From Streptomyces dengpaensis (lineage in GTDB: Bacteria; Actinomycetota; Actinomycetes; Streptomycetales; Streptomycetaceae), in the NCBI RefSeq assembly GCF_002946835.1, contig NZ_CP026652.1, positions 3,720,001 through 3,784,000 of the forward strand: 64,000 bases of DNA, read 5' to 3'. The notes under the pieces are model-generated. The model was not told where the DNA came from. It did not search any database and saw nothing but the letters and a program-made list of their open reading frames with translations. A program made the translations under genes and the position numbers. Shown here one piece after another: positions 18,703-27,052 of the stretch. How positions within the stretch are numbered: the stretch's first letter is position 1; each line of letters opens with the position of its first letter.

Positions 18703-20154
18703 TCACAGTCCGTATTCCTTCCAGCGTCGCGTCACCCGTTCGGATGTCTCCGGGTCCGACACCACCATCTCCGGCCAGCCCCCGTCCCGCGTATAGCCCT
18801 CCTCGGGCCACTTCTTCGTCGCGTCGATGCCCGCCTTGCCGCCCCAGAACTGCTGGTAGGAGGCGTGGTCGAGGTGGTCGACCGGGCCTTCGACGACGGT
18901 GAGGTCACGGGAGTAGTCCGTGTTGCCGAGGGCCCGCCATGCGACCTCGTGCAGATCGTGCACGTCGCAGTCCGAGTCGACGACCACGATGAGCTTCGTC
19001 AGCGACATCATGTGGGCGCCCCAGATGGCGTGCATCACCTTTTGAGCGTGCTTGGGGTACTTCTTGTCGATCGCGACGATCGCGCAGTTGTGGAAACCCC
19101 CCGCTTCGGGCAGGTGGTAGTCCACGATGTCCGGCACGATGATCTTCAGGAGGGGGAGGAAGAAACGCTCGGTCGCACGGCCCAGGGGTCCGTCCTCCGT
19201 CGGAGGGCGTCCTACGACGATCGACTGGAGCAGCGGACGCTTGCGCATGGTGACGCAGTCGATGGTCAGCGCCGGGAACGGCTCCTGCGGCGTATAGAAC
19301 CCGGTGTGGTCGCCGAACGGCCCCTCCGGCAGCATCTCGCCCGGCTCCAGCCAGCCCTCCAGCACGACCTCGGCCTGCGCCGGCACCTGAAGCGGCACCG
19401 TCTTGCAGTCCACCATCTCGATCCGCTTGCCCTGGATGAACCCGGCGAAGAGGTACTCGTCGATGTCACCGGGCAGCGGGGCGGTGGAGGCGTATGTCAC
19501 GGCGGGCGGACACCCGAAGGCGATCGCGACCGGGAGCCGCTCGCCCCTCCTCGCGGCGACCTGGTAGTGGTTCCGGCTGTCCTTGTGGATCTGCCAGTGC
19601 ATGCCGATGGTGCGCTTGTCGTGGCGCTGGAGGCGGTACAGCCCGAGATTGCGGATACCGCTCTCCGGGTCCTTCGTGTGGGTGAGCCCCAGGTTGAAGA
19701 AGGAGCCGCCGTCCTGGGGCCAGGTGAACAGGGCGGGGAGGGCGTCGAGGTCGACGTCGTCACCGCGGAGGACGACTTCCTGGACCGGCGCGTCCTTGAC
19801 CTTCTTCGGCGGTACGTGGCTCATCGCGCCGAGCTTCCCGAAGGCCTCGCGCACTCCGACGAACCCGTGCGGCAGCTCGGGCTTGAGCAGTCCGCCGATC
19901 TTCTCGGAGATCTCGCCGTACGACTTCAGCCCGAGGGACTTCAGCAGCCGCCGGTCGGTCCCGAAGACGTTCATGGCGAGCGGCATGCTCGACCCGCGCA
20001 CGTTCTCGAAGAGCAGCGCGGGCCCGCCTGCCTTCTGCACCCGGTCGACGATCTCCCCGACCTCCAGGTACGGATCCACCTCGGCCTTGATGCGCTTGAG
20101 GTCTCCCTCGCGCTCCAGGGCCCTGAGCAGGGAGCGAAGATCGTCGTAAGCCAT
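18703..20154 (-). CDS. mqnL: UbiD-type decarboxylase MqnL
   Basis: A 483-residue UbiD-family decarboxylase that needs prenyl-FMN from MqnM and removes the carboxyl group from the prenylated naphthoate. Family marks: MHWQIHKDSRNHYQVAARRG, PFGDHTGFYTPQE (the ERE-type acid region follows PEGPFGDH) and IVVVDSDCDVHDLHEVAWRA. ATG 20154 is the natural start. It heads the mqnL-mqnP-mqnM run on the minus strand. Confidence 0.94.
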   Translation of the reverse strand: MAYDDLRSLLRALEREGDLKRIKAEVDPYLEVGEIVDRVQKAGGPALLFENVRGSSMPLAMNVFGTDRRLLKSLGLKSYGEISEKIGGLLKPELPHGFVGVREAFGKLGAMSHVPPKKVKDAPVQEVVLRGDDVDLDALPALFTWPQDGGSFFNLGLTHTKDPESGIRNLGLYRLQRHDKRTIGMHWQIHKDSRNHYQVAARRGERLPVAIAFGCPPAVTYASTAPLPGDIDEYLFAGFIQGKRIEMVDCKTVPLQVPAQAEVVLEGWLEPGEMLPEGPFGDHTGFYTPQEPFPALTIDCVTMRKRPLLQSIVVGRPPTEDGPLGRATERFFLPLLKIIVPDIVDYHLPEAGGFHNCAIVAIDKKYPKHAQKVMHAIWGAHMMSLTKLIVVVDSDCDVHDLHEVAWRALGNTDYSRDLTVVEGPVDHLDHASYQQFWGGKAGIDATKKWPEEGYTRDGGWPEMVVSDPETSERVTRRWKEYGL

Positions 20155-20242
20155 GGGCCCAAGTATCGGCCACCCGCTACTCTGTGCCCGTCACCGGGGG
20201 CCTGTGCCGCCCCGCCACCGCTCACTGGGGGAACGTTCGGCC

Positions 20243-20629
20243 ATGCTCAGGTATCTGCCGTTTCTGCTGGTCCTGGCGCTGTGGATCTACGCCTTCATCG
20301 ACTGCCTGAACACCCCCGAGGAAGAGGTGCGGGGGCTGCCCAAGGTGGTCTGGGTGATCATCGTCCTGCTCTTCGGCGAGGTGCTGGTCGGTCCCATCGC
20401 CTGGCTCGTCGCGGGCAAGGTGCGCCGCGCCCCCGCGAACGGCTCCACGCCCTCCGCGTGGCACCGCAACCATCGCACGGAGTACGTCGCACCCGACGAC
20501 AACCCCGAGTTCCTCAAGTCCCTCAAGGAAGGGAACAAGAAGGACGAGGACCTCCTCAAGGACTGGGAGGCCGACCTGCGCCGCCGCGAGGAGGAGCTGA
20601 AGCGGCGCGAGCGCGACGACGAGTCCTGA
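20243..20629 (+). CDS. PLDc_N (Cardiolipin synthase N-terminal-like) membrane protein
   Basis: A 128-residue protein with two N-terminal membrane helices (LPFLLVLALWIYAFIDCL and VVWVIIVLLFGEVLVGPIAW) in the PLD_nuclease N-terminal arrangement and a long charged C-terminal helix (WEADLRRREEELKRRERDDE). Role unknown. ATG 20243 has a G-rich site. Its stop abuts the GTG start of a truncated lysR gene. Confidence 0.85.
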   Translation: MLRYLPFLLVLALWIYAFIDCLNTPEEEVRGLPKVVWVIIVLLFGEVLVGPIAWLVAGKVRRAPANGSTPSAWHRNHRTEYVAPDDNPEFLKSLKEGNKKDEDLLKDWEADLRRREEELKRRERDDES

Positions 20630-21164
20630 GTGGAACTGCGGCTGCTCGTCACCTTCGAGAAGGTCGCGACCGTACTCAGCTTCACCCAGGCCGCGGCCGG
20701 GCTGGCGTACGCGCAGTCCAGCGTGACCAGCCAGATCCGCGCCCTGGAGTCCTCGCTCGGCACGGAGCTCTTCGACCGGCTCGGCAGCCGCATCCGCCTG
20801 ACGGAGGCGGGCGAGCGGCTGCTCCCCTACGCCCGGCAGATCATCGAGCTGAGCGAGGAGGCGCGGGCGGCGGTCGTCGGCACGGAGGAGCCGGCCGGTT
20901 CGCTCGCCGTCGGCACGATGGAGTCGCTGACGTCCTACCGGCTGCCGCCCCTGCTGGAGTACTTCCACCACCGCTACCCGAAGGTGCGCCTGTCCCTGCG
21001 GACGACCATCGGCGACGAGACCCGGCAGGCGCTGCGGCAGGGAACGTACGACCTCGGCTTCCTGATGGAGGAGGAGACCCGTCACCCGGGCCTGGAGAGC
21101 GAGGTGCTGGCGGTGGAACCGCTGGCGCTGGTGGCGGCGCCGGATCACGAACTGGCGACTGCGG
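20630..21164 (+). pseudogene. Truncated LysR-family regulator
   Basis: GTG 20630 starts directly after the previous stop. The first about 178 residues are a good LysR protein: helix-turn-helix LSFTQAAAGLAYAQSSVTSQ, LTEAGERLLPYA, then half of the substrate domain up to ALVAAPDHELA. Beyond about 21164 the frame runs through a low-complexity Ala/Gly stretch and then reads the antisense of an EamA gene until 21292. A normal LysR has about 290-310 residues, so the last third of the effector domain is lost. DNA binding could persist. Confidence 0.8.
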
Positions 21165-21209
21165 CTGGTCTGGCGGGTGTGACTGGTGCAGCTGGTGCGG
21201 CGGGTAGGA

Positions 21210-21456
21210 AGACCCAGTTGAAGACGATGAACACGCCGCCGAGCGCGGCGAGGCCGAGCTTGCGCGGAGTGAGTCCGTGGTCCCGGAAGTAACCGCGGGC
21301 GAGGGCGTAGCCGCCGAGGGCGAGCGCGCCGAAGAGGACGCGGAAGAAGACGACGTTGAAGGGCGAGGCTCCGGACTCGACGACGAAGACGCCGAGGGTG
21401 CCGGAGAGCATCATCGCTGCCGTCAGCTGTGCCGTGCCCTTGTTCTCTGAGGTCAT
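21210..21456 (-). pseudogene. Truncated EamA/DMT transporter
   Basis: From ATG 21456 the minus strand encodes MTSENKGTAQLTAAMMLSGT and two or three EamA-type helices as far as FIVFNWVFL. Then it enters the same low-complexity stretch where the convergent lysR gene ends. A full protein has about ten helices and 290-310 residues; only about 82 remain. Confidence 0.78.
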
Positions 21457-21652
21457 GGCCCGAAGGTAGGAGCGGGGGCGGGGGCCGGGCCACGAGCCAG
21501 TGGGGCGTCCTGCCGATGGGCCCATCGGCGCCTTCGATAGGGCCGCCTGTACGGCCTTGCTTCGCGGATCCCACCGCGATCCGCTGGACGCGTTCACCAA
21601 ACAGTGATTCAATGTTCAATCAATGATTGGGGGGCCACGAGGAGGTCTCGCC

Positions 21653-22540
21653 ATGGCGGAGCTCGGCGTCGCCGACACGGTAGGGATCCTGCGCCGGCCC
21701 GGCGTGCGGACGCAGGGCACCAGTGCGGGGCTCGGGTGGGAGCGGCTGTATCTGTCTGCCCAGGAGGAGCAGTCCTATAGTGCGGACTTCGACCCGGCCC
21801 CCACCCACTTGCTGATCCTGCATCTCAGCGGGCCCGTCACCGTACGAAGGGGGCGCGGCACGGAGGCGCGGTCGGGGAAGATCCCCGCCGGGGGACTGTT
21901 CCTTCAGCCGGCCGGCCGGACCCTGTCCGTCGAGCTCGGCGGCCGGCTCGATTCGGTGCACGCCTACCTGACGGACGAGGCGCTGCGCGACGCCAACGAC
22001 GGGCGCCCCGTCGAGCTGTCCGAGGAGCTCGGAGTCACGGATCCGCTCATCGAGCAGCTCATGCTCGCGCTGGACGGCACGGTGCGATGCTGGGAGCCGT
22101 CGGCCCGGACGTACGTGGACCAGCTGACGGGAATGCTCGCCGCGCAGCTCGTGCGGCGGCATGGGGCCCGTCCAGCCGAGCCGCCGTCCGTCCGGTCCGG
22201 CCTGTCCGCCCGGTCCGGCCTGTCCGCCCGGCAGCTCGCCGCCGTACAGGACCTCATGGAGGAGCGGCTCGCCGAACCGCTGCCGATCGGTCACCTGGCT
22301 GCCGCGGCCTCGCTGAGCAGCAGCCAGTTCACGCGGCAGTTCCGGGCGAGCACGGGGCAGTCTCCGCACCAGTACCTGCTCAGGCTGCGCCTGGAGCAGG
22401 CCAGCCGCCTGCTGCGTACCGGGTCAGCGCCGATCGGACAGGTGGCCGTCGACTGCGGCTTCTCCCACCAGGAACATCTGACCAGGGTGATGCGCGCCCG
22501 GCTGGGCACGACCCCGGCCGCGGTGCGTCGCGCGGGCTGA
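21653..22540 (+). CDS. AraC-family regulator, likely of hydroxyquinol operon
   Basis: A 295-residue AraC/XylS protein. The N-terminal half is an effector/dimer domain (HLLILHLSGPVTVRRG). The C-terminal half has both helix-turn-helix units: PIGHLAAAASLSSSQFTRQF and IGQVAVDCGFSHQEHLTRVM. ATG 21653 has GAGGAGG 7 nt upstream. It converges on pcaF with a 35-bp gap. It is the nearest AraC protein to the aromatic operon; a pair of direct repeats 22 bp apart in that operon's promoter (29063) would suit it. Confidence 0.92.
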   Translation: MAELGVADTVGILRRPGVRTQGTSAGLGWERLYLSAQEEQSYSADFDPAPTHLLILHLSGPVTVRRGRGTEARSGKIPAGGLFLQPAGRTLSVELGGRLDSVHAYLTDEALRDANDGRPVELSEELGVTDPLIEQLMLALDGTVRCWEPSARTYVDQLTGMLAAQLVRRHGARPAEPPSVRSGLSARSGLSARQLAAVQDLMEERLAEPLPIGHLAAAASLSSSQFTRQFRASTGQSPHQYLLRLRLEQASRLLRTGSAPIGQVAVDCGFSHQEHLTRVMRARLGTTPAAVRRAG

Positions 22541-22575
22541 GGACCGTCGGCACCGGCTTCGGATCCGTCCTCACG

Positions 22576-23766
22576 TCAGCGTTCCAGTACGAGCGCCACC
22601 GCCTGGCCCACCCCGATGCACAGCGCCGCCAGCCCCGTCCCGGTGCCCGCCGCGGCCAGCTGGTGGGCGACCGCCCCCGCGATGCGGGCGCCCGAGGCGC
22701 CCAGCGGGTGGCCGATGGCGATGGCGCCGCCGCGCGGGTTGACGACGGACGGGTCGAGTTCCGGCAGTGCCGCCAGACAGGCCAGCACCTGGGCCGCGTA
22801 GGCCTCGTTGAGTTCGATCGTGTGCAGCGCGTCAGGCGTGACGTCCGCCTTGGTGAGCACCTTGCGGATGGCGTCCACCGGGCCGAGTCCGAAGTACTGG
22901 GGCTCGATGCCGGTGACCGCGGCCGCCCGCACCCGCGCCAGCGGTTCGCGGCCGATCGCCGCGAGCCCTTCCTCGTCGGCGAGCAGCAGAGCGGCCGCCC
23001 CGTCGTTCAGCGGTGAGGCGTTGCCGGCGGTGATGGTGCCGTCCGCCAGGAACGCCGGCTTCAGTGCCGCGAGCGCCTCCAGCGAGGTGGTGTCGCGGAT
23101 GTTCTCGTCGCGCGGCAGGGTCACGCCCTCGACGGGGACCACCTCTCCGTCGTAGAGACCGTCACGCCAGGCACGCGCGGCGCCCTGGTGGCTGGCGAGA
23201 GCGTAGGCGTCCTGGTCCTCGCGCGTAATGGCGTACTTGGCGCCGACCAGCTCCGCGCTCTCGCCGAGCGGGATCGTCCACTCGTCCGGCATCTTCGGGT
23301 TGACCATCCGCCAGCCGAGCGTGGTCGAGTACAGCTGCTGGTCCCTGGCGGGAAAGGCCCGCTCCGGCTTCGGCAGCACCCAGGGGGCGCGGCTCATGGA
23401 CTCGACACCGCCGGCGACCGCGACGGACGCGTCGCCGAGGGCGATGGCGCGGGCCGCCTGGACGACGGCCTCCATTCCGGAACCGCACAGCCGGTTGACC
23501 GTGGCTCCGGGCACGCTGACCGGAAGCCCGGCCAGCAGGGCGGCCATGCGGGCCACGTCGCGGTTCTCCTCGCCGGCGCCGTTGGCGTTGCCGAGCAGCA
23601 CGTCGTCGATGCGGGCCGGGTCCAGGTCCGGGCTACGGTCGAGGAGGGCGCGCAGCACTCCGGCGGCGAGGTCGTCCGGGCGTACGCCGGACAGAGCGCC
23701 GCCGTAGCGGCCGAAGGGGGTGCGGACGGCGTCGACGATGTAGACGTCGCGGGGTCGCTCGATCAT
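22576..23766 (-). CDS. pcaF: 3-oxoadipyl-CoA thiolase PcaF
   Basis: A 396-residue thiolase cleaving 3-oxoadipyl-CoA to acetyl-CoA and succinyl-CoA. Catalytic residues visible: nucleophilic Cys in NRLCGSGMEA, His in IGHPLGASGAR, and Cys in LCIGVGQ. The 3-oxoadipyl-CoA substrate is assigned by context, since pcaJ lies 18 bp upstream and the dioxygenase and reductase are in the same operon. It is the last gene of the operon. Confidence 0.93.
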   Translation of the reverse strand: MIERPRDVYIVDAVRTPFGRYGGALSGVRPDDLAAGVLRALLDRSPDLDPARIDDVLLGNANGAGEENRDVARMAALLAGLPVSVPGATVNRLCGSGMEAVVQAARAIALGDASVAVAGGVESMSRAPWVLPKPERAFPARDQQLYSTTLGWRMVNPKMPDEWTIPLGESAELVGAKYAITREDQDAYALASHQGAARAWRDGLYDGEVVPVEGVTLPRDENIRDTTSLEALAALKPAFLADGTITAGNASPLNDGAAALLLADEEGLAAIGREPLARVRAAAVTGIEPQYFGLGPVDAIRKVLTKADVTPDALHTIELNEAYAAQVLACLAALPELDPSVVNPRGGAIAIGHPLGASGARIAGAVAHQLAAAGTGTGLAALCIGVGQAVALVLER

Positions 23767-23784
23767 CGAAGGCTCCTTGCGGGA

Positions 23785-24414
23785 CTAGAGGCTGACGGCG
23801 GCGGCCGTCCGGGCTGTGATCTGGGAGACCGGCACACCCGGTGCGGTCTCGACGAGTTCGAGGCCACGCGGGGTGACGTCGAGCACGCACAGGTCGGTGA
23901 TGATCCGGTCCACGCAGGCCCGCCCGGTCAGCGGCAGCGTGCACTCCTCGACGATCTTGGGGCTGCCGTCCTTGGCCGTGTGCTCCATGAGGACCACGAC
24001 CCGGCGGGCTCCGTGGACGAGGTCCATCGCACCGCCCATGCCCCTGATCATCTTTCCGGGGACCGCCCAGTTGGCCAGATCTCCACGCGCCGACACTTGC
24101 AGCGCGCCGAGGACGGCGGTGTCGATGTGGCCGCCGCGGATCATGCCGAAGGAGAGCGAGGAGTCGAAGAAGGACGCCCCCGCACGGACGGTCACGGTCT
24201 CCTTGCCCGCGTTGATGAGGTCGGCATCGACCTCCTCCGGCGTCGGATAGGGGCCGACGCCGAGCAGTCCGTTCTCCGAGTGCAGAACGACATCGGCGTC
24301 CGGCGGCAGGAAGTCGGCCACCAGCGTGGGCAGTCCGATACCGAGGTTGACGTAGTCGCCGTCGCGCAGATCGCGCGCGGCCCGCGCCGCCATCTCATGC
24401 CTGCTCCAGCTCAC
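23785..24414 (-). CDS. pcaJ: 3-oxoadipate CoA-transferase subunit B PcaJ
   Basis: A 209-residue beta subunit of succinyl-CoA:3-oxoadipate CoA-transferase. The catalytic Glu lies in [11 protein letters not shown], and [13 protein letters not shown] text ([15 protein letters not shown]) opens the domain. GTG 24414 is chosen for its GGAAGG site and family length. The open frame runs back to 24471 through a 9-bp tandem repeat that would encode Ala-Val-Val copies. Confidence 0.92.
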   Translation of the reverse strand: MSWSRHEMAARAARDLRDGDYVNLGIGLPTLVADFLPPDADVVLHSENGLLGVGPYPTPEEVDADLINAGKETVTVRAGASFFDSSLSFGMIRGGHIDTAVLGALQVSARGDLANWAVPGKMIRGMGGAMDLVHGARRVVVLMEHTAKDGSPKIVEECTLPLTGRACVDRIITDLCVLDVTPRGLELVETAPGVPVSQITARTAAAVSL

Positions 24415-24431
24415 GGCGTACGCACCGCCTT

Positions 24432-24473
24432 CCACGACTGCCACGACTGCCACGACTGCCACGACTGCCACGA
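24432..24473. repeat. 9-bp tandem repeat between pcaI and pcaJ
   Basis: CCACGACTG occurs four times head to tail (24432-24467), with a partial fifth (CCACGA). It fills the space between the pcaI stop and the pcaJ ribosome site. Since 9 bp is three codons, copy changes would keep frame if translation began upstream. Confidence 0.85.
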
Positions 24474-24484
24474 AAAGTTCTGTC

Positions 24485-25243
24485 TCATCGCTCGCGGACC
24501 GTCCTCTTCTCGATGCCCTTGTCGGCCGCCTGCTCCGGCGTCAGCGCGACGACGCGCTGCACGAACACGCCCGGCAGGTGCACCTCGTCGGGGCCGAGCT
24601 CTCCCGGCTCGACCAGCTCCTCCACCTCGGCCACGGTGATCCGCCCGGCCATCGCCGTCAGCGGGTTGAAGTTGCGGGCCGCCCGGTGGAAGACGAGATT
24701 CCCGTGCCGATCGCCCCGGGCGGCCCTGACCAGCGCGTAGTCGGTGGTGATGGCCCGCTCCATGACGTACTCCCTGCCGTCGAACACACGCACCTCCTTG
24801 CGGGGCGAGGCCAGGGCGGCAGAGCCGTCGGCGGCATACCGCCACGGCAGGCCGCCCTCTTCGACGAGCGTGCCGACACCGGCCGGCGTGAAGAAGGCCG
24901 GAATGCCGCAGCCGCCCGAGCGCAGCCGCTCGGCGAGCGTGCCCTGCGGAATCAGCTCGACCTCCAGTTCGCCACCGAGGTACTGGCGCGCGAACTCCTT
25001 GTTGTCCCCGATGTACGAGCCCGTGACCCGGGCGATGCGGCCCGCGGCCAGCAGGACGCCGAGGCCTCGGCCGTCCACACCGCAGTTGTTCGACACGACC
25101 GAGAGGTCACGCGCCCCGGACTCGTACAGGGCGCCGATCAGGACCTCTGGCACCCCGCTGAGCCCGAAGCCTCCGACGGCGAACGACTGCCCGTCCACCA
25201 CATCCGCCAGTGCCTCCGCGGCCGTGGCGACTTGCTTGTCCAT
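24485..25243 (-). CDS. pcaI: 3-oxoadipate CoA-transferase subunit A PcaI
   Basis: A 252-residue alpha subunit. The family glycine loop [13 protein letters not shown] and CoA region [15 protein letters not shown] are present. ATG 25243 has AGGAG 7 nt upstream and lies 2 bp beyond the hydroxylase stop. With PcaJ it activates 3-oxoadipate using succinyl-CoA. Confidence 0.92.
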   Translation of the reverse strand: MDKQVATAAEALADVVDGQSFAVGGFGLSGVPEVLIGALYESGARDLSVVSNNCGVDGRGLGVLLAAGRIARVTGSYIGDNKEFARQYLGGELEVELIPQGTLAERLRSGGCGIPAFFTPAGVGTLVEEGGLPWRYAADGSAALASPRKEVRVFDGREYVMERAITTDYALVRAARGDRHGNLVFHRAARNFNPLTAMAGRITVAEVEELVEPGELGPDEVHLPGVFVQRVVALTPEQAADKGIEKRTVRER

Positions 25244-25245
25244 CG

Positions 25246-27036
25246 TCACTCCTGTCGCCCGAGCACCTGGCGGAGGGTGCCGAGCAGCTCTTGCCGGGCC
25301 TCTGCCGCGGTCTGCGGGGCGGTGGTGCGGCGCCAGGCGACATGGCCGTCCGGACGGACCAGCAGCACCCCGTCCTCGGTGATCTCGCTCGCCCGGCTCC
25401 ACTCGCCGTACGCGTCACGGAAGTCCGCGTCGCCGATGCGTACGAACCGCAGCGGTATGCCGAGTTCGTCGCGGCACGCGTCCGCCGCCGTGTCCCAGAC
25501 GCCGCCCGACAGACCCGTGAGGACGGTGAAGACGCCCTTGCCGACCACGTCGAGCGTGGAGATCCGCTCACCGCGGGTGTCGACGAGCCACGCGTGCGGA
25601 AGTTTGGCGCCCGGCCGGGTCGTCGGCCGGGCCGACAGCTCCCGGTCCTCCTCCCAGACCTCGGCCTCCGCGGAAGTGCCGTCCGCGAGGACCGCCCCGG
25701 AGACATAGCGCTGGTTCATCTCGACACCGTGTGCGTTGAACTCGTAGTTCTTGAGCTGGATCGCCTCCTCCAGCAGACGTCGCCGCTTGGCGCCCTCCGC
25801 GGTCTGGGACCGTACCGCCGCGAGCCCCTCGGCGATGGTCCCCTCGTCGCTGCCGCCGCCGACGCCGAGCACGTCGAAGATCGGCCCGAACTGGTCGCGG
25901 CTGAGGTTGGCCCGCTCGACGATCTGCCGTCCTACGGGGGCACGTTCGGCCGAGTAGCTGTCGAGCAGCGCGGGCCCCGCCTCGCCGCGGATCACCATCG
26001 CGAGCTTCCAGGCGAGGTTGTACGCGTCCTGCACAGAGGTGTTGGAACCGAGCCCGTTGGACGGCGGGTGCCGGTGCACGGCGTCACCCGCGCAGAACAC
26101 CCGCCCGGACGAAAACGCCGAGGCATAGCTGTGGTTGACGGTCCACAGAGAGGTCGACGTGATCTCCACCGGCAGCTCGGGGTCGCCGATGAGGTCGCGC
26201 ACGATCCGGCGTGCCTCCTCCTCGTTCATCTCCGGCGGCGGCTGCTCGATGTCGTAGCCCCACACCAGCAGCCATTCGTTCCACGGGCGGACCATGCGGA
26301 CCAGTCCCATGCCGATCCCGCCCGTTTCCGCGCCCGGCTGGAGCACCCAGTACAGGACGCTCGGACGGTGGGCGCAGTGCCGGGCGAGGTCGGCCTTGAA
26401 GACGATGTTCATGCTGCCGGCCTTGGCCATGCGGCCGTCGAACGGCAGGGCGAGCTGCTCGGCGACGAGGCTGTTCGCACCGTCCGCGCCGATCAAGTAG
26501 CGGGCTCGTACGGTGAATTCGTCACCACGGACCCGGTCGCGCAGCAGCGCCGTGACGCCTTCCTCGTCCTGGGTGAAGCTCAGGAACTCGGTGTCGAAGC
26601 GGACCTTGGCGCCGCGGGCCGCCGCCTTGCTCACCAGGATGGGCTCGAGGTAGGTCTGCGGAAGGTCGATCATCTCGCAGGGGCTCTTCGACGCGTACTC
26701 GGTGCGCGAGGCGGGGCCGGTGCCCCAGCTGCGGATCCGGCCGATCTCCTCCCCCGCGAGCGCGGTGCACAGCACCGTGTCTCCCATGAGATGGGACGGG
26801 CTGCCCACCGCCAGCGCTTCGGCCTCGACGTCGAGGTCGCGCAGGACCTCCATGGTGCGCTGGTTGGTGATATGCGCCCGTGGCGTGTTGGCCAGCCAGC
26901 CGTACTTGGTCACCAGCAGGGTGCGTATGCCGTACGTGGCGAGCAACAGGGCGGCGGAGCCGCCGGCGGGGCCGCTGCCGACGACCAGGACATCGGTGTC
27001 GTAGGTGCCTGGTCCTGTGGGGTGCGTGTGAGTCAT
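25246..27036 (-). CDS. FAD-dependent phenol/resorcinol-type hydroxylase
   Basis: A 596-residue flavoprotein monooxygenase of the PheA/TfdB group. The FAD-binding motif is VVGSGPAGGSAALLLATYG, and the second FAD motif is GRVFCAGDAVHRHPPSNGLG. A thioredoxin-like C-terminal domain follows, as in this group. In an operon ending in hydroxyquinol ring cleavage, the likely reaction is hydroxylation of resorcinol or another dihydroxybenzene to hydroxyquinol; that substrate is inferred. No separate flavin reductase is present or expected. Confidence 0.9.
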   Translation of the reverse strand: MTHTHPTGPGTYDTDVLVVGSGPAGGSAALLLATYGIRTLLVTKYGWLANTPRAHITNQRTMEVLRDLDVEAEALAVGSPSHLMGDTVLCTALAGEEIGRIRSWGTGPASRTEYASKSPCEMIDLPQTYLEPILVSKAAARGAKVRFDTEFLSFTQDEEGVTALLRDRVRGDEFTVRARYLIGADGANSLVAEQLALPFDGRMAKAGSMNIVFKADLARHCAHRPSVLYWVLQPGAETGGIGMGLVRMVRPWNEWLLVWGYDIEQPPPEMNEEEARRIVRDLIGDPELPVEITSTSLWTVNHSYASAFSSGRVFCAGDAVHRHPPSNGLGSNTSVQDAYNLAWKLAMVIRGEAGPALLDSYSAERAPVGRQIVERANLSRDQFGPIFDVLGVGGGSDEGTIAEGLAAVRSQTAEGAKRRRLLEEAIQLKNYEFNAHGVEMNQRYVSGAVLADGTSAEAEVWEEDRELSARPTTRPGAKLPHAWLVDTRGERISTLDVVGKGVFTVLTGLSGGVWDTAADACRDELGIPLRFVRIGDADFRDAYGEWSRASEITEDGVLLVRPDGHVAWRRTTAPQTAAEARQELLGTLRQVLGRQE

Positions 27037-27052
27037 GGTCGGCGATCCTCGG

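Noticed and set aside
24411..24471. N-terminal Ala-Val-Val extension of PcaJ from the tandem repeat
   Set aside because: A better ribosome site and normal family length support GTG 24414; the repeat is probably untranslated.
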